DNA from: Bacteriovoracia bacterium
Lineage (GTDB): Bacteria > Bdellovibrionota > Bacteriovoracia > Bacteriovoracales > Bacteriovoracaceae
DNA length: 64,000 bases
Assembly (NCBI GenBank): GCA_030431635.1
Contig: JAUIIL010000009.1
Span: forward strand, 1 to 64,000
Direction: 5' to 3'
Shown here: positions 1-9,500 of the stretch, piece by piece
How the letters are laid out: every line of letters begins with the position of its first letter
Position numbering within the stretch: position 1 is the first letter of the stretch
The notes under the pieces: generated by a model
The model's input: only the letters and a program-made list of their open reading frames with translations
The model's database searches: none
What the model was told of the DNA's origin: nothing
Made by a program: the position numbers and the translations under genes

Positions 1-2
1 TA

Positions 3-3000
3 GTCATGTTTATGACGGTCATCATGATGGTATTTGGTTATATTGCACTTAAAAAAATACCTCTTGATGCAATTCCTGATCTCTCCGACACTCAAGTTAT
101 TATTTATTCTCGCTGGGATCGTTCGCCTGATTTAATAGAAAATCAAGTCACTTATCCTATAGTATCTTCTCTTTTGGGCGCACCCAAAGTTAAATCCATT
201 CGAGGGATTTCTGATTATGGTTTTTCATATGTCTATGTCATTTTTGAAGATGGAACGGACCTTTATTGGGCCAGAAGCCGAGTATTAGAATATTTAAATC
301 GTATTTCAGCACAGCTTCCAAATGATGTGAAAACAGAATTAGGCCCGGACGCTACAAGCGTTGGTTGGGTTTATCAATATATTTTGCAGGATGAATCAAA
401 GAAATTAAACCCTGCTGATCTTCGCTCGATTCAAGATTGGAATCTTCGCTATCAACTTCAATCGCTATCAGGAGTGGCCGAAGTTGCAAGCATTGGTGGT
501 TTTGTCAAACAACTACAAGTAAAAGTTGATCCTAAAAAATTAGATTATTTCCAAGTGACACTTAATCAAGTCATGCAAGCAGTTAAAGACTCTAACCAAG
601 AAAGTGGTGCACGGACTATAGAGTTTTCAGGAACCGAGGCGATGATCAGAAGTCGTGGCCTGGTAACCAATGTCTCCGATCTTGAAAATGCAGTGGTTGC
701 CTATAACCCTACAAGCCGCGCTCCCATATTAGTTAAACAAGTGGCCCATGTCTCCTTTGGGCCAGAAATGAGAAGAGGAATTACTGATTTTAACGGTGAA
801 GGTGATGCTGTAGGAGGCATTGTAGTTATGCGACAGGGAGAAGATGCACCTGCAGTAATCAATCGAGTAAAAGATCGACTTAGAGAAATTCAAAAAACTC
901 TTCCAGATGGAGTTAAAGTTATTCCTGTTTATGATAGATCTGATTTAATTGAGCGAGCGATGGACACTCTTAAAAACACTTTAGTAGAAGAGCTAATTGT
1001 TGTTAGTCTTATTATACTTCTCTTTTTATGGCATATTCCTTCTGCTCTTGTACCTATTGTCACAATACCGATTTCGGTTCTTATTGCTTTTATCCCTCTT
1101 TATTTAATGGGAATCACTTCTAATATTATGTCCTTGGCAGGTATTGCCATCTCTATTGGGGTTTTAGTTGATGGCGCCATAGTTGAAGTTGAAAATGCTT
1201 ATAGAAAAATTCAGCTTTGGGATGAAGGGGGACGTAAAGAAGATTTTTTCAAAGTTCGTTTTGAAGCTTTAACTGAAGTTGGACCTTCTGTTTTCTTTTC
1301 ACTACTAGTTATCGCAGTTTCTTTTCTTCCGGTTTTCACTCTTGTGGATCAGGAAGGAAGACTCTTTAAACCACTGGCCTATTCAAAAACATTTGCCATG
1401 GCCATTGCGGCATTACTTGCTGTCACTCTTGACCCTGCCATGAGAATGCTCTTTGCTCGTTCAGAAAAATTTCGTGGAAGATACTCAATCCTTAATAAAC
1501 TTGGGAATGCTTTTTTAGTGGGGACTTATTATTCTGAACACAAGCATCCTATCAGTAAGAGGCTTTTTGCTGTTTATGAACCTGTTATCCACTGGGTTTT
1601 GAAACATAAGAAGAGAACTCTCGCCATTGCATTTGTGGGACTTCTGTCCATTATTCCAGGTTTTATGAAACTAGGTTCTGAGTTTATGCCAACTCTTCAT
1701 GAAGGAAGTCTTTTGTATATGCCAACAGCTCTTCCTGGAATTTCGGTTAGTGAAGCTCAAAGAATTTTAACTATCCAGGATAAAATTCTCAAAACTTTTC
1801 CCGAAGTTGATACTGTTTTTGGTAAAGCTGGAAGGGCAGATACTTCAACTGATACGGCACCACTTTCAATGGTTGAGACAACCATTACTCTAAAACCAAA
1901 GTCTGAATGGAGAAAAAAAGAAAGATTTTATTCTTTTTTACCTGAGTTTTTAAAATTTCCTTTTAAGGCCATTTGGCCTGAAACCTTGACAGATGAAGAG
2001 TTGGTCACTGAGCTTAATGATAAATTAAATTTTCTTGGAATGCCTAATATTTGGACCATGCCTATAAAAAACCGTATTGATATGCTCTCTACAGGAATAC
2101 GTAGTCCAATAGGAATTAAAATATTTGGCGAGGATCTAAGCCAAATTCAGCAAATTGGGGAAGAAATTGAAAAGATATTAAAATCTGTAAAGGGCACTAG
2201 ATCCATTGTGGCTGAAAGAATTGCTAGTGGCTACTTTCTTGATATTGATTTTAATAGAGAAAAATTAAAAGAATATGGGCTTTCAATGAGAGAGGCCCAA
2301 GATCAAGCGATGAGTGCAATTGGTGGAAAAAATGTTTCTTCTACACTTTATTCTCGAGAGCGTTATCCAATTCAAGTCAGACTGGCTTCTGATTTTAGAC
2401 AAGATATTAAGGCTATTAAGAAAGTGTTAATTTCTGCTCCTACAGGTGCACAAATTCCATTAGAGCAAATTGCTAATGTTCATTTTAATGAAGGTGCAGC
2501 AATGATTCGAGACGAGAACGCTCAGCTTGTAGGTTATGTGTATGTTGATATAGATCCTGCTCTGACAGATATTGGTTCTTATGTTGAATCAGCGAAAGAA
2601 ATTGTTGATCAGAAATTAAGTGTCCCCCAAGGCTATCACTTAGCGTGGAGCGGGCAATTTGAAAATATGCAAAGAGTGAAAGAAAATTTAAAGCTTGTAC
2701 TGCCTATTACGTTGCTCATTATTATTTTTTTACTTCACTTAAATACTAAGTCTTGGATAAAAACAGGAATCGTCTTTTTGGCCATACCATTTTCTCTTAT
2801 TGGAGCAGTCTGGTTTATGGTGGCCCTTGATTATAATATGTCTATAGCTGTGTGGGTGGGTATGATAGCCCTGATGGGACTAGATGCCGAAACAGGGGTT
2901 TTTATGCTTATGTATTTAGATCTTTCTCATGATGAAAGAGTTAAACAAAATAAAATGAACTCACTTGAAGACTTAGAGGAAGCAGTAGTTGAAGGAGCAG

Positions 3001-3242
3001 TTCATAGAGTCAGGCCAAAGCTTATGACTGTCGCCACGCTTTTTATTGGCCTTATACCTGTGATGTGGTCAATTGGGGCGGGAGCAGATGTGATGAAGAG
3101 AATTGCAGCTCCTATGATTGGAGGAGTATTCTCTTCATTTTTACTAGAGCTGATTATCTACCCTGTTTTATTTTACATTTGGAAGGCAAGGGCCGACTTT
3201 GGATTAACATATAAACAAATATTTAAGGAGAAAAACTTATGA
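3..3242 (+). CDS. cusA: CusA-like Cu(I)/Ag(I) RND efflux pump, 5' end outside window
   Basis: Inner-membrane proton-driven RND pump of the heavy-metal (HME) type, exporting monovalent copper/silver through a CusCBA-like complex. The reading frame is open to the left edge and alignment from memory with E. coli CusA suggests about 15 N-terminal residues are missing, so the ATG at position 6 is probably internal. Counting from that ATG, the three CusA methionines are all present: Met572 (LLYMPT), Met622 (APLSMVE) and Met693 (RIDMLSTG). The TM4 proton-relay aspartate lies in LVDGAIVEVEN. About 1080 residues, normal for the family. Its stop overlaps the next start as ATGA, so the DUF3347 gene is co-translated. 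The adaptor and outer-membrane genes presumably lie to the left. Confidence 0.93.
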   Translation, partial: VMFMTVIMMVFGYIALKKIPLDAIPDLSDTQVIIYSRWDRSPDLIENQVTYPIVSSLLGAPKVKSIRGISDYGFSYVYVIFEDGTDLYWARSRVLEYLNRISAQLPNDVKTELGPDATSVGWVYQYILQDESKKLNPADLRSIQDWNLRYQLQSLSGVAEVASIGGFVKQLQVKVDPKKLDYFQVTLNQVMQAVKDSNQESGARTIEFSGTEAMIRSRGLVTNVSDLENAVVAYNPTSRAPILVKQVAHVSFGPEMRRGITDFNGEGDAVGGIVVMRQGEDAPAVINRVKDRLREIQKTLPDGVKVIPVYDRSDLIERAMDTLKNTLVEELIVVSLIILLFLWHIPSALVPIVTIPISVLIAFIPLYLMGITSNIMSLAGIAISIGVLVDGAIVEVENAYRKIQLWDEGGRKEDFFKVRFEALTEVGPSVFFSLLVIAVSFLPVFTLVDQEGRLFKPLAYSKTFAMAIAALLAVTLDPAMRMLFARSEKFRGRYSILNKLGNAFLVGTYYSEHKHPISKRLFAVYEPVIHWVLKHKKRTLAIAFVGLLSIIPGFMKLGSEFMPTLHEGSLLYMPTALPGISVSEAQRILTIQDKILKTFPEVDTVFGKAGRADTSTDTAPLSMVETTITLKPKSEWRKKERFYSFLPEFLKFPFKAIWPETLTDEELVTELNDKLNFLGMPNIWTMPIKNRIDMLSTGIRSPIGIKIFGEDLSQIQQIGEEIEKILKSVKGTRSIVAERIASGYFLDIDFNREKLKEYGLSMREAQDQAMSAIGGKNVSSTLYSRERYPIQVRLASDFRQDIKAIKKVLISAPTGAQIPLEQIANVHFNEGAAMIRDENAQLVGYVYVDIDPALTDIGSYVESAKEIVDQKLSVPQGYHLAWSGQFENMQRVKENLKLVLPITLLIIIFLLHLNTKSWIKTGIVFLAIPFSLIGAVWFMVALDYNMSIAVWVGMIALMGLDAETGVFMLMYLDLSHDERVKQNKMNSLEDLEEAVVEGAVHRVRPKLMTVATLFIGLIPVMWSIGAGADVMKRIAAPMIGGVFSSFLLELIIYPVLFYIWKARADFGLTYKQIFKEKNL

Positions 3243-3631
3243 AGTATTTATTATTAATTTTATTTTCATTTTCAAGTTTTGCACATGAATTGCCTTACGC
3301 AAATTATTTAAAGATACAAGACTTTTTAGCAAAAGATAACTACAGTGAAGCGCTGAAAATTTGGAAATTAATTTGTGAAAAAGAGCTAGGGCATTACGCT
3401 AAAGATGCAAAGTACACTGATTGCAAAAAGAAGGTCAAAGATATTGCACAGCTAAGAGACTCATTTAAAGGATTATCTGAAATTTATATTAAGAACGGTG
3501 AGGCAATAAAAGATGGAAATATTGTGGTTGCAAGCTGTCCTATGGCCAAAGCACGTTGGTTACAAAATAAGGGTAAAATCGCTAATCCTTATTATGGTAA
3601 GGAAATGCTTCAGTGTGGAAGTTTTGAGTAG
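3239..3631 (+). CDS. Exported DUF3347-type copper-site protein
   Basis: A 130-residue protein with a short signal peptide (cleavage near residues 15-16). The C-terminal half carries the DUF3347 signature: CPMAKARWL at about residue 101 and NPYYGKEMLQCG near the end, i.e. a Cys-Pro-Met plus Met-x-x-Cys-Gly arrangement. In other bacteria this domain is often fused to the end of CusB-type adaptors and is thought to bind copper. Here it is free-standing and translationally coupled (ATGA) to the CusA-like pump, so a periplasmic copper-handling partner is the natural inference. The family assignment is from motif memory; metal binding is inferred. Confidence 0.8.
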   Translation: MKYLLLILFSFSSFAHELPYANYLKIQDFLAKDNYSEALKIWKLICEKELGHYAKDAKYTDCKKKVKDIAQLRDSFKGLSEIYIKNGEAIKDGNIVVASCPMAKARWLQNKGKIANPYYGKEMLQCGSFE

Positions 3632-3647
3632 CTTGTATATCCCTAAG

Positions 3648-3674
3648 GGCATACTTATAATGAGTATGCCTTTT
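3648..3674 (+). terminator. Rho-independent terminator after the cusA operon
   Basis: Inverted repeat GGCATACT (3648-3655) and AGTATGCC (3663-3670) with a 7-base loop, followed by TTTT. It sits between the DUF3347 gene and the DmeF-like gene, so the latter probably has its own promoter or partial read-through. Confidence 0.7.
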
Positions 3675-3699
3675 ATAATTAAGTCTTACAGGGGAGAAT

Positions 3700-4623
3700 A
3701 TGTCACATCTATCGCATACTCACGAACATGATTTTGTACTTGAAGATACAAAATTAGACTCTAATGAAAAGAAAACAATGTTTGTGGTTGTCCTGACATT
3801 TATCACAATCGTTGTTGAAATATCGTATGGCTACATAACAGGCTCAATGGCGTTGCTTGCTGACGGTTGGCATATGGGCAGTCATGTTGGGGCACTTGGC
3901 ATGTCTGTAATGGTTTACAGAATGGCCCGTTCTAAGAGTTTAAATAATAAGCTTACATTCAGAGCTGGAAAATTTATTCCTCTAGGAGGCTACACTAGTG
4001 CATTGATGTTAGGGCTTGTTGCTATCTTCATGGGAGTCGAATCAATTGAGAGGCTTCTAAACCCAACAAATATTAATTTTTCAATAGCAATTGGTGTTTC
4101 TATTGTAGGCTTAATCGTAAATGTTTTAAGTGCCGCACTTCTTTGGGATTCACATGATCATGAGCACCATGACGAACACAATCACGATGACCATGTTCAC
4201 GACCATAATCATAAGAGTGCTCTCATTCATGTTATCGCTGATGCGTTTACCTCTATATTGGCAATAGTCGCATTGTTTTTAGGAAAATATTTTGGATGGA
4301 ATTGGGGAGATCCTGCTATGGGCATAGTTGGTTCCTTGGTTATTCTCAAATGGGCATATGGACTATGTAAGGTAACAGTATGGGAATTATTGGATGGAAA
4401 ATCTAAAACCATCAGAGAAGAAAGTATAAGAGAATTATTTGAAGATGACTCGGATGTTGAAATCACTGATTTGCATATTTGGCGAATAGCTCCGAGTGCT
4501 CATGCTTGTGAAGTCATGATCTACAATAATAACCCTAAAGGTAGTGAATTTTATAGGAATAAAATTCTTGAAAAATACGAGATAGAGCATCTCATTATTG
4601 AAGAAAGAATGTGTCAGCATTAG
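3700..4623 (+). CDS. dmeF: CDF divalent-metal exporter, DmeF-like
   Basis: Cation diffusion facilitator, 307 residues, inner membrane, exchanging Co2+/Ni2+/Zn2+ for protons. The DmeF-type signature LLADGWHM supplies the first metal ligands (Asp55, His58 region); the second half has HVIADAF (His177, Asp181). A His/Asp-rich cytoplasmic loop lies at about residues 150-172, and a short His-rich N-terminus (SHTHEH) precedes TM1. The start is well supported by GGGGAG upstream. A terminator separates it from the cusA operon. DmeF is known for cobalt/nickel tolerance; the substrate here is inferred from similarity only. Confidence 0.88.
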   Translation: MSHLSHTHEHDFVLEDTKLDSNEKKTMFVVVLTFITIVVEISYGYITGSMALLADGWHMGSHVGALGMSVMVYRMARSKSLNNKLTFRAGKFIPLGGYTSALMLGLVAIFMGVESIERLLNPTNINFSIAIGVSIVGLIVNVLSAALLWDSHDHEHHDEHNHDDHVHDHNHKSALIHVIADAFTSILAIVALFLGKYFGWNWGDPAMGIVGSLVILKWAYGLCKVTVWELLDGKSKTIREESIRELFEDDSDVEITDLHIWRIAPSAHACEVMIYNNNPKGSEFYRNKILEKYEIEHLIIEERMCQH

Positions 4624-4670
4624 TTTTATTTTAGCTTCAAATTTTAATTACAAATAGTATTGAGCTGGCT

Positions 4671-4910
4671 TAGTTCGGGCATAAACTCATACTCACTATA
4701 CTCACCAAAACCGTGAAACAAGATGAAAAATCGTGAAAAATAATGAAAAACGAAAACGTTGCAAACGCCCTCTAGTATTGCCAACCAACGATTATTACAG
4801 TGTTTTTGTAAAAGGGCTTATATGCATCGGGTAGTTCTGGGATATGCCACCTAACCTGTTAATATTATTGATAAAATCGGCGAACTCCAATTCTAGGTCC
4901 GCCCATTAAG
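4671..4910. repeat. Dispersed intergenic repeat, copy A
   Basis: Begins with TAGTTCGGGCAT (4671-4682), continues with GTGAAA/ATGAAAA tracts (about 4712-4755), GCAAACG..CTCT.GTATTG (from 4761), TCGGGTAGTTC (4827-4837) and a 29-base block at 4859-4887 that is identical to 20031-20059. The same ordered motifs recur near 11745-11905 and 19765-20075. No open reading frame of note. It marks the left border of the accessory island. Nature unknown: a MITE-like or integron-like boundary element is possible, but no transposase or integrase is visible. Confidence 0.6.
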
Positions 4911-5245
4911 CAGTAGATTAGCTATTTAACATGTGATTGGTGGTTTGTTGAGTAGATTGAGTGTTGTAATTAAAGTTTTCTTAAGTGTTATTGAGCCTAG
5001 GTAGTGTTCATTGCTAATAAAACTATATTGAATAAAATGATAGAAAAGTAGGCTCCAAGTTTCTAGTCGGGATACAGTGAATCTCGAAATAGAACCAGGA
5101 ACCTGATGTACAAGAGCTTCCCGATTATTAGGGAATCTGCTTGAAAACATCCCAAGAAGGACCGACCTAGTTTATGTCAAAACTTGTTCATATTTTTAGA
5201 TTAGTTAAATAAAATTTGTTATAAAAGTTTTCACTGGAGGTGAGA
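4911..5245. other. Non-coding leader before the radical SAM operon
   Basis: No convincing gene: the longest minus-strand frame here has no ribosome site and no recognisable protein character. A small inverted repeat TTCCC/GGGAA lies at 5118-5122/5131-5135. The stretch presumably holds the promoter and 5' leader of the 5246-10491 operon; the region just before the start (5190-5235) is very A/T-rich. I could not assign a promoter with confidence. Confidence 0.4.
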
Positions 5246-6154
5246 TTGAACGGCTATAAACAACATGCAGGACCTGACGGGTTGCACGTATTTAATAGAA
5301 CGACAGGAATAAATATTCTTTTTAATGAAATAAGGTTTAAAAAAGAAAACTGGAACATTTCTCCCAAGAATGTATCAATCGCTTTAACGGATAAGTGCGA
5401 TTTGAAGTGTCACTTTTGTTATGCTCCTAAAAGTTCTTCCGAACTTGATTTTGAAGTATTGAAGTCATGGATATTGGAATTGGATGCAAATGGATGTCTT
5501 GGTGTTGGATTCGGAGGAGGAGAACCTCTTCTGTATAACCATTTTGACGAATTAATCGAATTCGTTAGCAATCATACACGATTAGCTACGACGATCACTA
5601 CGCATGGACACTTATTTAGTGATGATCGAATAGATAAATTAACAGGGAAAATTAATTTTGCAAGGTTTAGTATGGATGGAGTTGGGGAAACCTACGAAAA
5701 AATAAGGATGAGAAAATTTAATAACTTGATTAAAGTTTTAGAAGATGTGTCAGGGAAGATTAAGTTTGGAATAAACTATGTTGTAAACAGAGAAACGGTA
5801 AATGATTTAGATGATGCTTACAAAATTGCTTTAGAGTTAGGAGCAGAAGAATTCTTATTGCTTCCAGAGATAGAAACATCAAGGAACAGTGGGTTTAGGG
5901 AGAAGGAAAAGGATTTACTTAAAGCTTGGGTTGCCGAGAAAGGCAACGAAAAAATAAGGATGGCGATCAGCTTAAATAGCAGCGAAGGCTTTCCAGTTTG
6001 TGGCATTAGTGAAAATGAAATTGATGGATCGCATTTTTATCTTCACATAGACTCTAAAGGTTTTCTTAAAAGAGCTTCGTTTGTTTCACTTGGTGTGGAA
6101 ATAGCGGGAGAAGGAATAATTAAGAGTATCAATAGATTAAGGGAGAATTATTAG
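5246..6154 (+). CDS. Radical SAM enzyme of candidate defence operon
   Basis: Radical S-adenosylmethionine protein, about 302 residues. The Cys-x3-Cys-x2-Cys cluster site is C51, C55, C58 (CDLKCHFC), followed by GGGEPLL for SAM binding and a TIM-barrel-like middle. It lacks a recognisable C-terminal SPASM domain, so it probably carries a single 4Fe-4S cluster. A TTG start at 5246 is preferred: GGAGG at 5236-5240 sits five bases upstream, whereas the GTG at 5240 overlaps that ribosome site. Its stop is one base before the next gene, which runs on into a nuclease-NTPase gene. The CDLKCHFC/GGGEP context is generic, so the substrate (nucleotide, peptide or protein) cannot be read from sequence; it does not look like viperin. 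Confidence 0.85.
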   Translation: MNGYKQHAGPDGLHVFNRTTGINILFNEIRFKKENWNISPKNVSIALTDKCDLKCHFCYAPKSSSELDFEVLKSWILELDANGCLGVGFGGGEPLLYNHFDELIEFVSNHTRLATTITTHGHLFSDDRIDKLTGKINFARFSMDGVGETYEKIRMRKFNNLIKVLEDVSGKIKFGINYVVNRETVNDLDDAYKIALELGAEEFLLLPEIETSRNSGFREKEKDLLKAWVAEKGNEKIRMAISLNSSEGFPVCGISENEIDGSHFYLHIDSKGFLKRASFVSLGVEIAGEGIIKSINRLRENY

Positions 6155-6155
6155 T

Positions 6156-6545
6156 ATGAAAATCTGGAATGGATACAGCACTGAGCACTCAGCTAGGCTG
6201 GTTATGATTGGAAGGTTTGAAGAAGAAAAAGACGCTAAGACGGCGAAGAAAATGATAGATGAATTAACAGAGCAAGCTCAAAAAGATCACGATGAAGGAC
6301 ATATAGTGTTTGGAAATCATGGAGATAGATATAGTGATGAAATGCTTAAAAAGCTCTCTGAGTTGAATATAGGTTCCGTTGGATACAGTGAGCTAGAGCA
6401 GCTTTTGTATGACGTTAGCTTAAAGCAAGAAGGAAAGGAATTACGCATTGATACAGACGAAATAGATGTTTCTGTATTTATGAAAATATTAGTACTTGAA
6501 GGAGCTAAAGTAGAAGTCTTTTCAGGGCATAATTACGACGAATAA
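6156..6545 (+). CDS. Small acidic protein between radical SAM and NTPase genes
   Basis: A 129-residue soluble protein with no signal peptide, cysteine or known catalytic motif; I do not recognise its family with confidence. The pattern strand (ARLVMIGRF), long helix (about residues 22-46), helices, then strand (VFMKILVLEGAKVEVFSG) suggests a small alpha/beta, perhaps ferredoxin-like, fold. The start follows the radical SAM stop by one base and has GGGAG upstream. Its fixed place between the enzyme and the nuclease-STAND gene suggests it is a partner, a substrate of the radical SAM enzyme, or a regulator of the NTPase. Confidence 0.75.
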   Translation: MKIWNGYSTEHSARLVMIGRFEEEKDAKTAKKMIDELTEQAQKDHDEGHIVFGNHGDRYSDEMLKKLSELNIGSVGYSELEQLLYDVSLKQEGKELRIDTDEIDVSVFMKILVLEGAKVEVFSGHNYDE

Positions 6546-6564
6546 ACTTTATGGGAAATAATGG

Positions 6565-9500
6565 ATGACTATAAATTGGGAAAAGTTTGGTGATCTCTCA
6601 GGAGCGAGCGATAGAAATTTCGAGTTGTTGTGTAGAGGCCTAGTAAGAATTAATTATGGGCAGTACGGTCAATTTGTTTCCTATTCAAATATGGCCGGGA
6701 TTGAATTTTATATTGATCTTGAAAAAGATTGTCCTCTAGGAAACAAAGATGTCTGTATTGGATGGCAGTGTAAATGGTATGAGATTCAACAAGGTCGGGC
6801 TATCGGCACAACACGTAGAAATCAAATTCAAGACGCAATTTTAAAAACAGAGAAATATCACGACAACATTACTGATTGGGTTCTATGGACAAAGCATACA
6901 TTAACAGAGGGGGATCAAAAGTGGTTTAGAGGTATTGAAAGCCGATTAAGGCTGCACCTCTACGACTCCGAAGATATAGAAACTCTTGCGAAAGGGAGTG
7001 CAACCGCATTTTTTAACAGCTACTTTGGCAACCTTGCCTTAGACCTAAGCTCTCTTTCATATCTGAATGAGATTTCTTTTTCTCCAATTGCCCCAAGATG
7101 GAATCCAGAAGTACATCAACTGGTTGACATCGAGCGAGAAGCCCGAAAGCATCTAGGGAATCCTATGTCATGGGAAGTATTTAATAAGCTTTCAAATGAG
7201 TTGTTAACGTATAGTGACCATATTTTAAAGAAGCTAGAGGATTACGCTGAGAGAACGGACTTGTTAGACGATACAGTCTTACTGATTGTTAAATCTATAG
7301 GTCTTTCAGAACATTTGAAAAATTGTTATTCGAAGCTTGAGAGTAACGAATTCGAAATTTCTTTTTTGGAAATTAAAAAGTTTGAACTTACTGAGAATAA
7401 CAGAGTTTTATGTCGCTTATATCGAAAAAAATCGGATGTATTAGGTCTTTATGTTAATAATTTATTATCATTTCATCAGAGTGCACTAAATCAACTGGAG
7501 AATTTGAGAGAATTTCTTGAGCAAAGGATTGTGGTCGTTTCAGCCGAAGCTGGAGTTGGTAAAACAGAATTTGCAGCTAGTATCGCAAGCGAGTCTTTAA
7601 ATACAATTAGCGGTGTAATTCTTCATGGGAAAAATCTTACTCGAAATAGTAGTTTAAATTCTCTTGTTAGCTCTTTTTCAATTAACGGTGATTCGGTTCT
7701 AACATTTGAAAGGCTTTCATTGGCTCTTAGTTCTATAGCAGAGAGACATGGCAAAAAAGTGGCAATCGTTATTGATGGTTTAAATGAGTCAGAAGATCCT
7801 CGAATGTGGAAAGATATATTAAGAGAAGTAAATACCATGCTAAAGAAGCTGAACAATGTTATTGTTTTTGCAACAGTTAGACCTGCCTATCTTAAGGAGT
7901 CAGTACATAAAGAATTCCAGGTTATTGAGTCGGAGGGATTTGGTAAAGATTTAGACGACGCTATTGAAAAATATTTCGAGTATTATAAGATTAATGCTGT
8001 TCCTGGTGTTCTACCAATGGATATGCTTTCTCATCCTCTTAATTTAAGATTATTTTGTGAAACTGTAAATCCATCCAGGGCTGGCTGGATAGAGCTAGAT
8101 TCTGCACCTCAGTCATTAATGTCTTTATTTGAAATTCATCTTCGAAATTCAGCAGAAAGAATTGCGGAGCTATCGCATTTTGATCACAGAATTTATAGTT
8201 CAGATGTAACAATTGCATTAAATAAATTTGGCAACTATTTATGGGAAAACAATGTAAGGAGTTTGCCCCAAGAACAATTTAGAAACATTATTTCGGATCA
8301 AAATAGGCCATGGGGTCACTCATTGCTTGCCTTAATGGAGTCTGGAGGACTTTTGATCCGCTCCAAGTTTGGCAACGAAGACCACGTATATCCAATCTTT
8401 GATGCTTTTGCAGGTTTTCTCATGGCAGACTCTATTTTAAGAAGTGTGGGAAGTGTTCAATTTGAGAACTGGGTAAAGAGTGAGGAAAATAGAGAGTTAC
8501 TTTTTGGGGATCATACTAAGTCGCATACTTACTCTGAAGATATAATCAACGCATTTGTAGCGCTAACTCCTAACAAGATTTATGGAAGAAACTTCTGGAG
8601 CTATTTTGATGGTGAAGAAAAAGAAAAGTTAGTATTGAAATGTATGGAGATTGAAAAGAGGTATTTGGACTCAGAAACTTTAGCTGAACTTGAAAATATT
8701 TTTCTTTTAGGTAAGGCAAACAAAAGGTCCTGGTTGAGACTGTACTATATCAAGGGACTGCGAAACCACCCATTAAACGTCAAATGGACAGATAAAATAC
8801 TAAGCTCATTATCCATCAGCGTAAGAGACTCTAGCTGGACTGAATGGGTGAAAGAGCAAAAAAAAGGTTTTGTTGGCGTAATTGAAGATCTGAATGAACA
8901 TTTATTATCAGATGAACCTAAAGTTAGTGTTTCTACATTTATTTACTTTAAATGGCTATTAACTTCAAATGATAGAGAAATAAGAGATCGTACGAGTGAG
9001 CTTTTTTATAATTTAGGGATTAAATATCCAGAATTATTATTTAAGATCACGATAAAGTCTTTATCTTTGGACGATGACTACATTAGTTCGAGGCTCATCT
9101 CCATCTGTTTTGGCGTCATTACATCGTTAAATTATTGTGTTCAAAATGATGTTGATATAACTGTTAATTTCCTTTTTAAAATTAATGAAAATTTAATTGG
9201 TGATGAAGCAAAAAAACCAAACGATAATTATATTATTCGGCATTACGTTAAACATATCGTTGAATATCTTAGAAACGATGACAATTTTTCTAATTTAGAT
9301 ACGATTAAGGATTTTAGTTTTAACTTCAAGCCCGAACCAGAGGTCGAAAGAATAAATATAGATGATCCAAGAAGAGTTGACCTGCGGTATTCAATTCAAA
9401 TGGATTTTGAAAACTACACTCTCGGTAGGCTATTCAGAGATAGAAGAAATTATGATAACAAACACGTTGGACATAAAGATTGTGTAAGTTATGTGTATGG

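Noticed and set aside
4926-5150. 74-aa minus-strand reading frame
   Set aside because: No ribosome site, no domain, and composition looks random; treated as non-coding leader.
5246-6154. Radical SAM protein as a prokaryotic viperin
   Set aside because: It has the generic cluster and GGEP motifs but not the viperin-type cluster context, and a viperin is normally not encoded with a nuclease-STAND gene.
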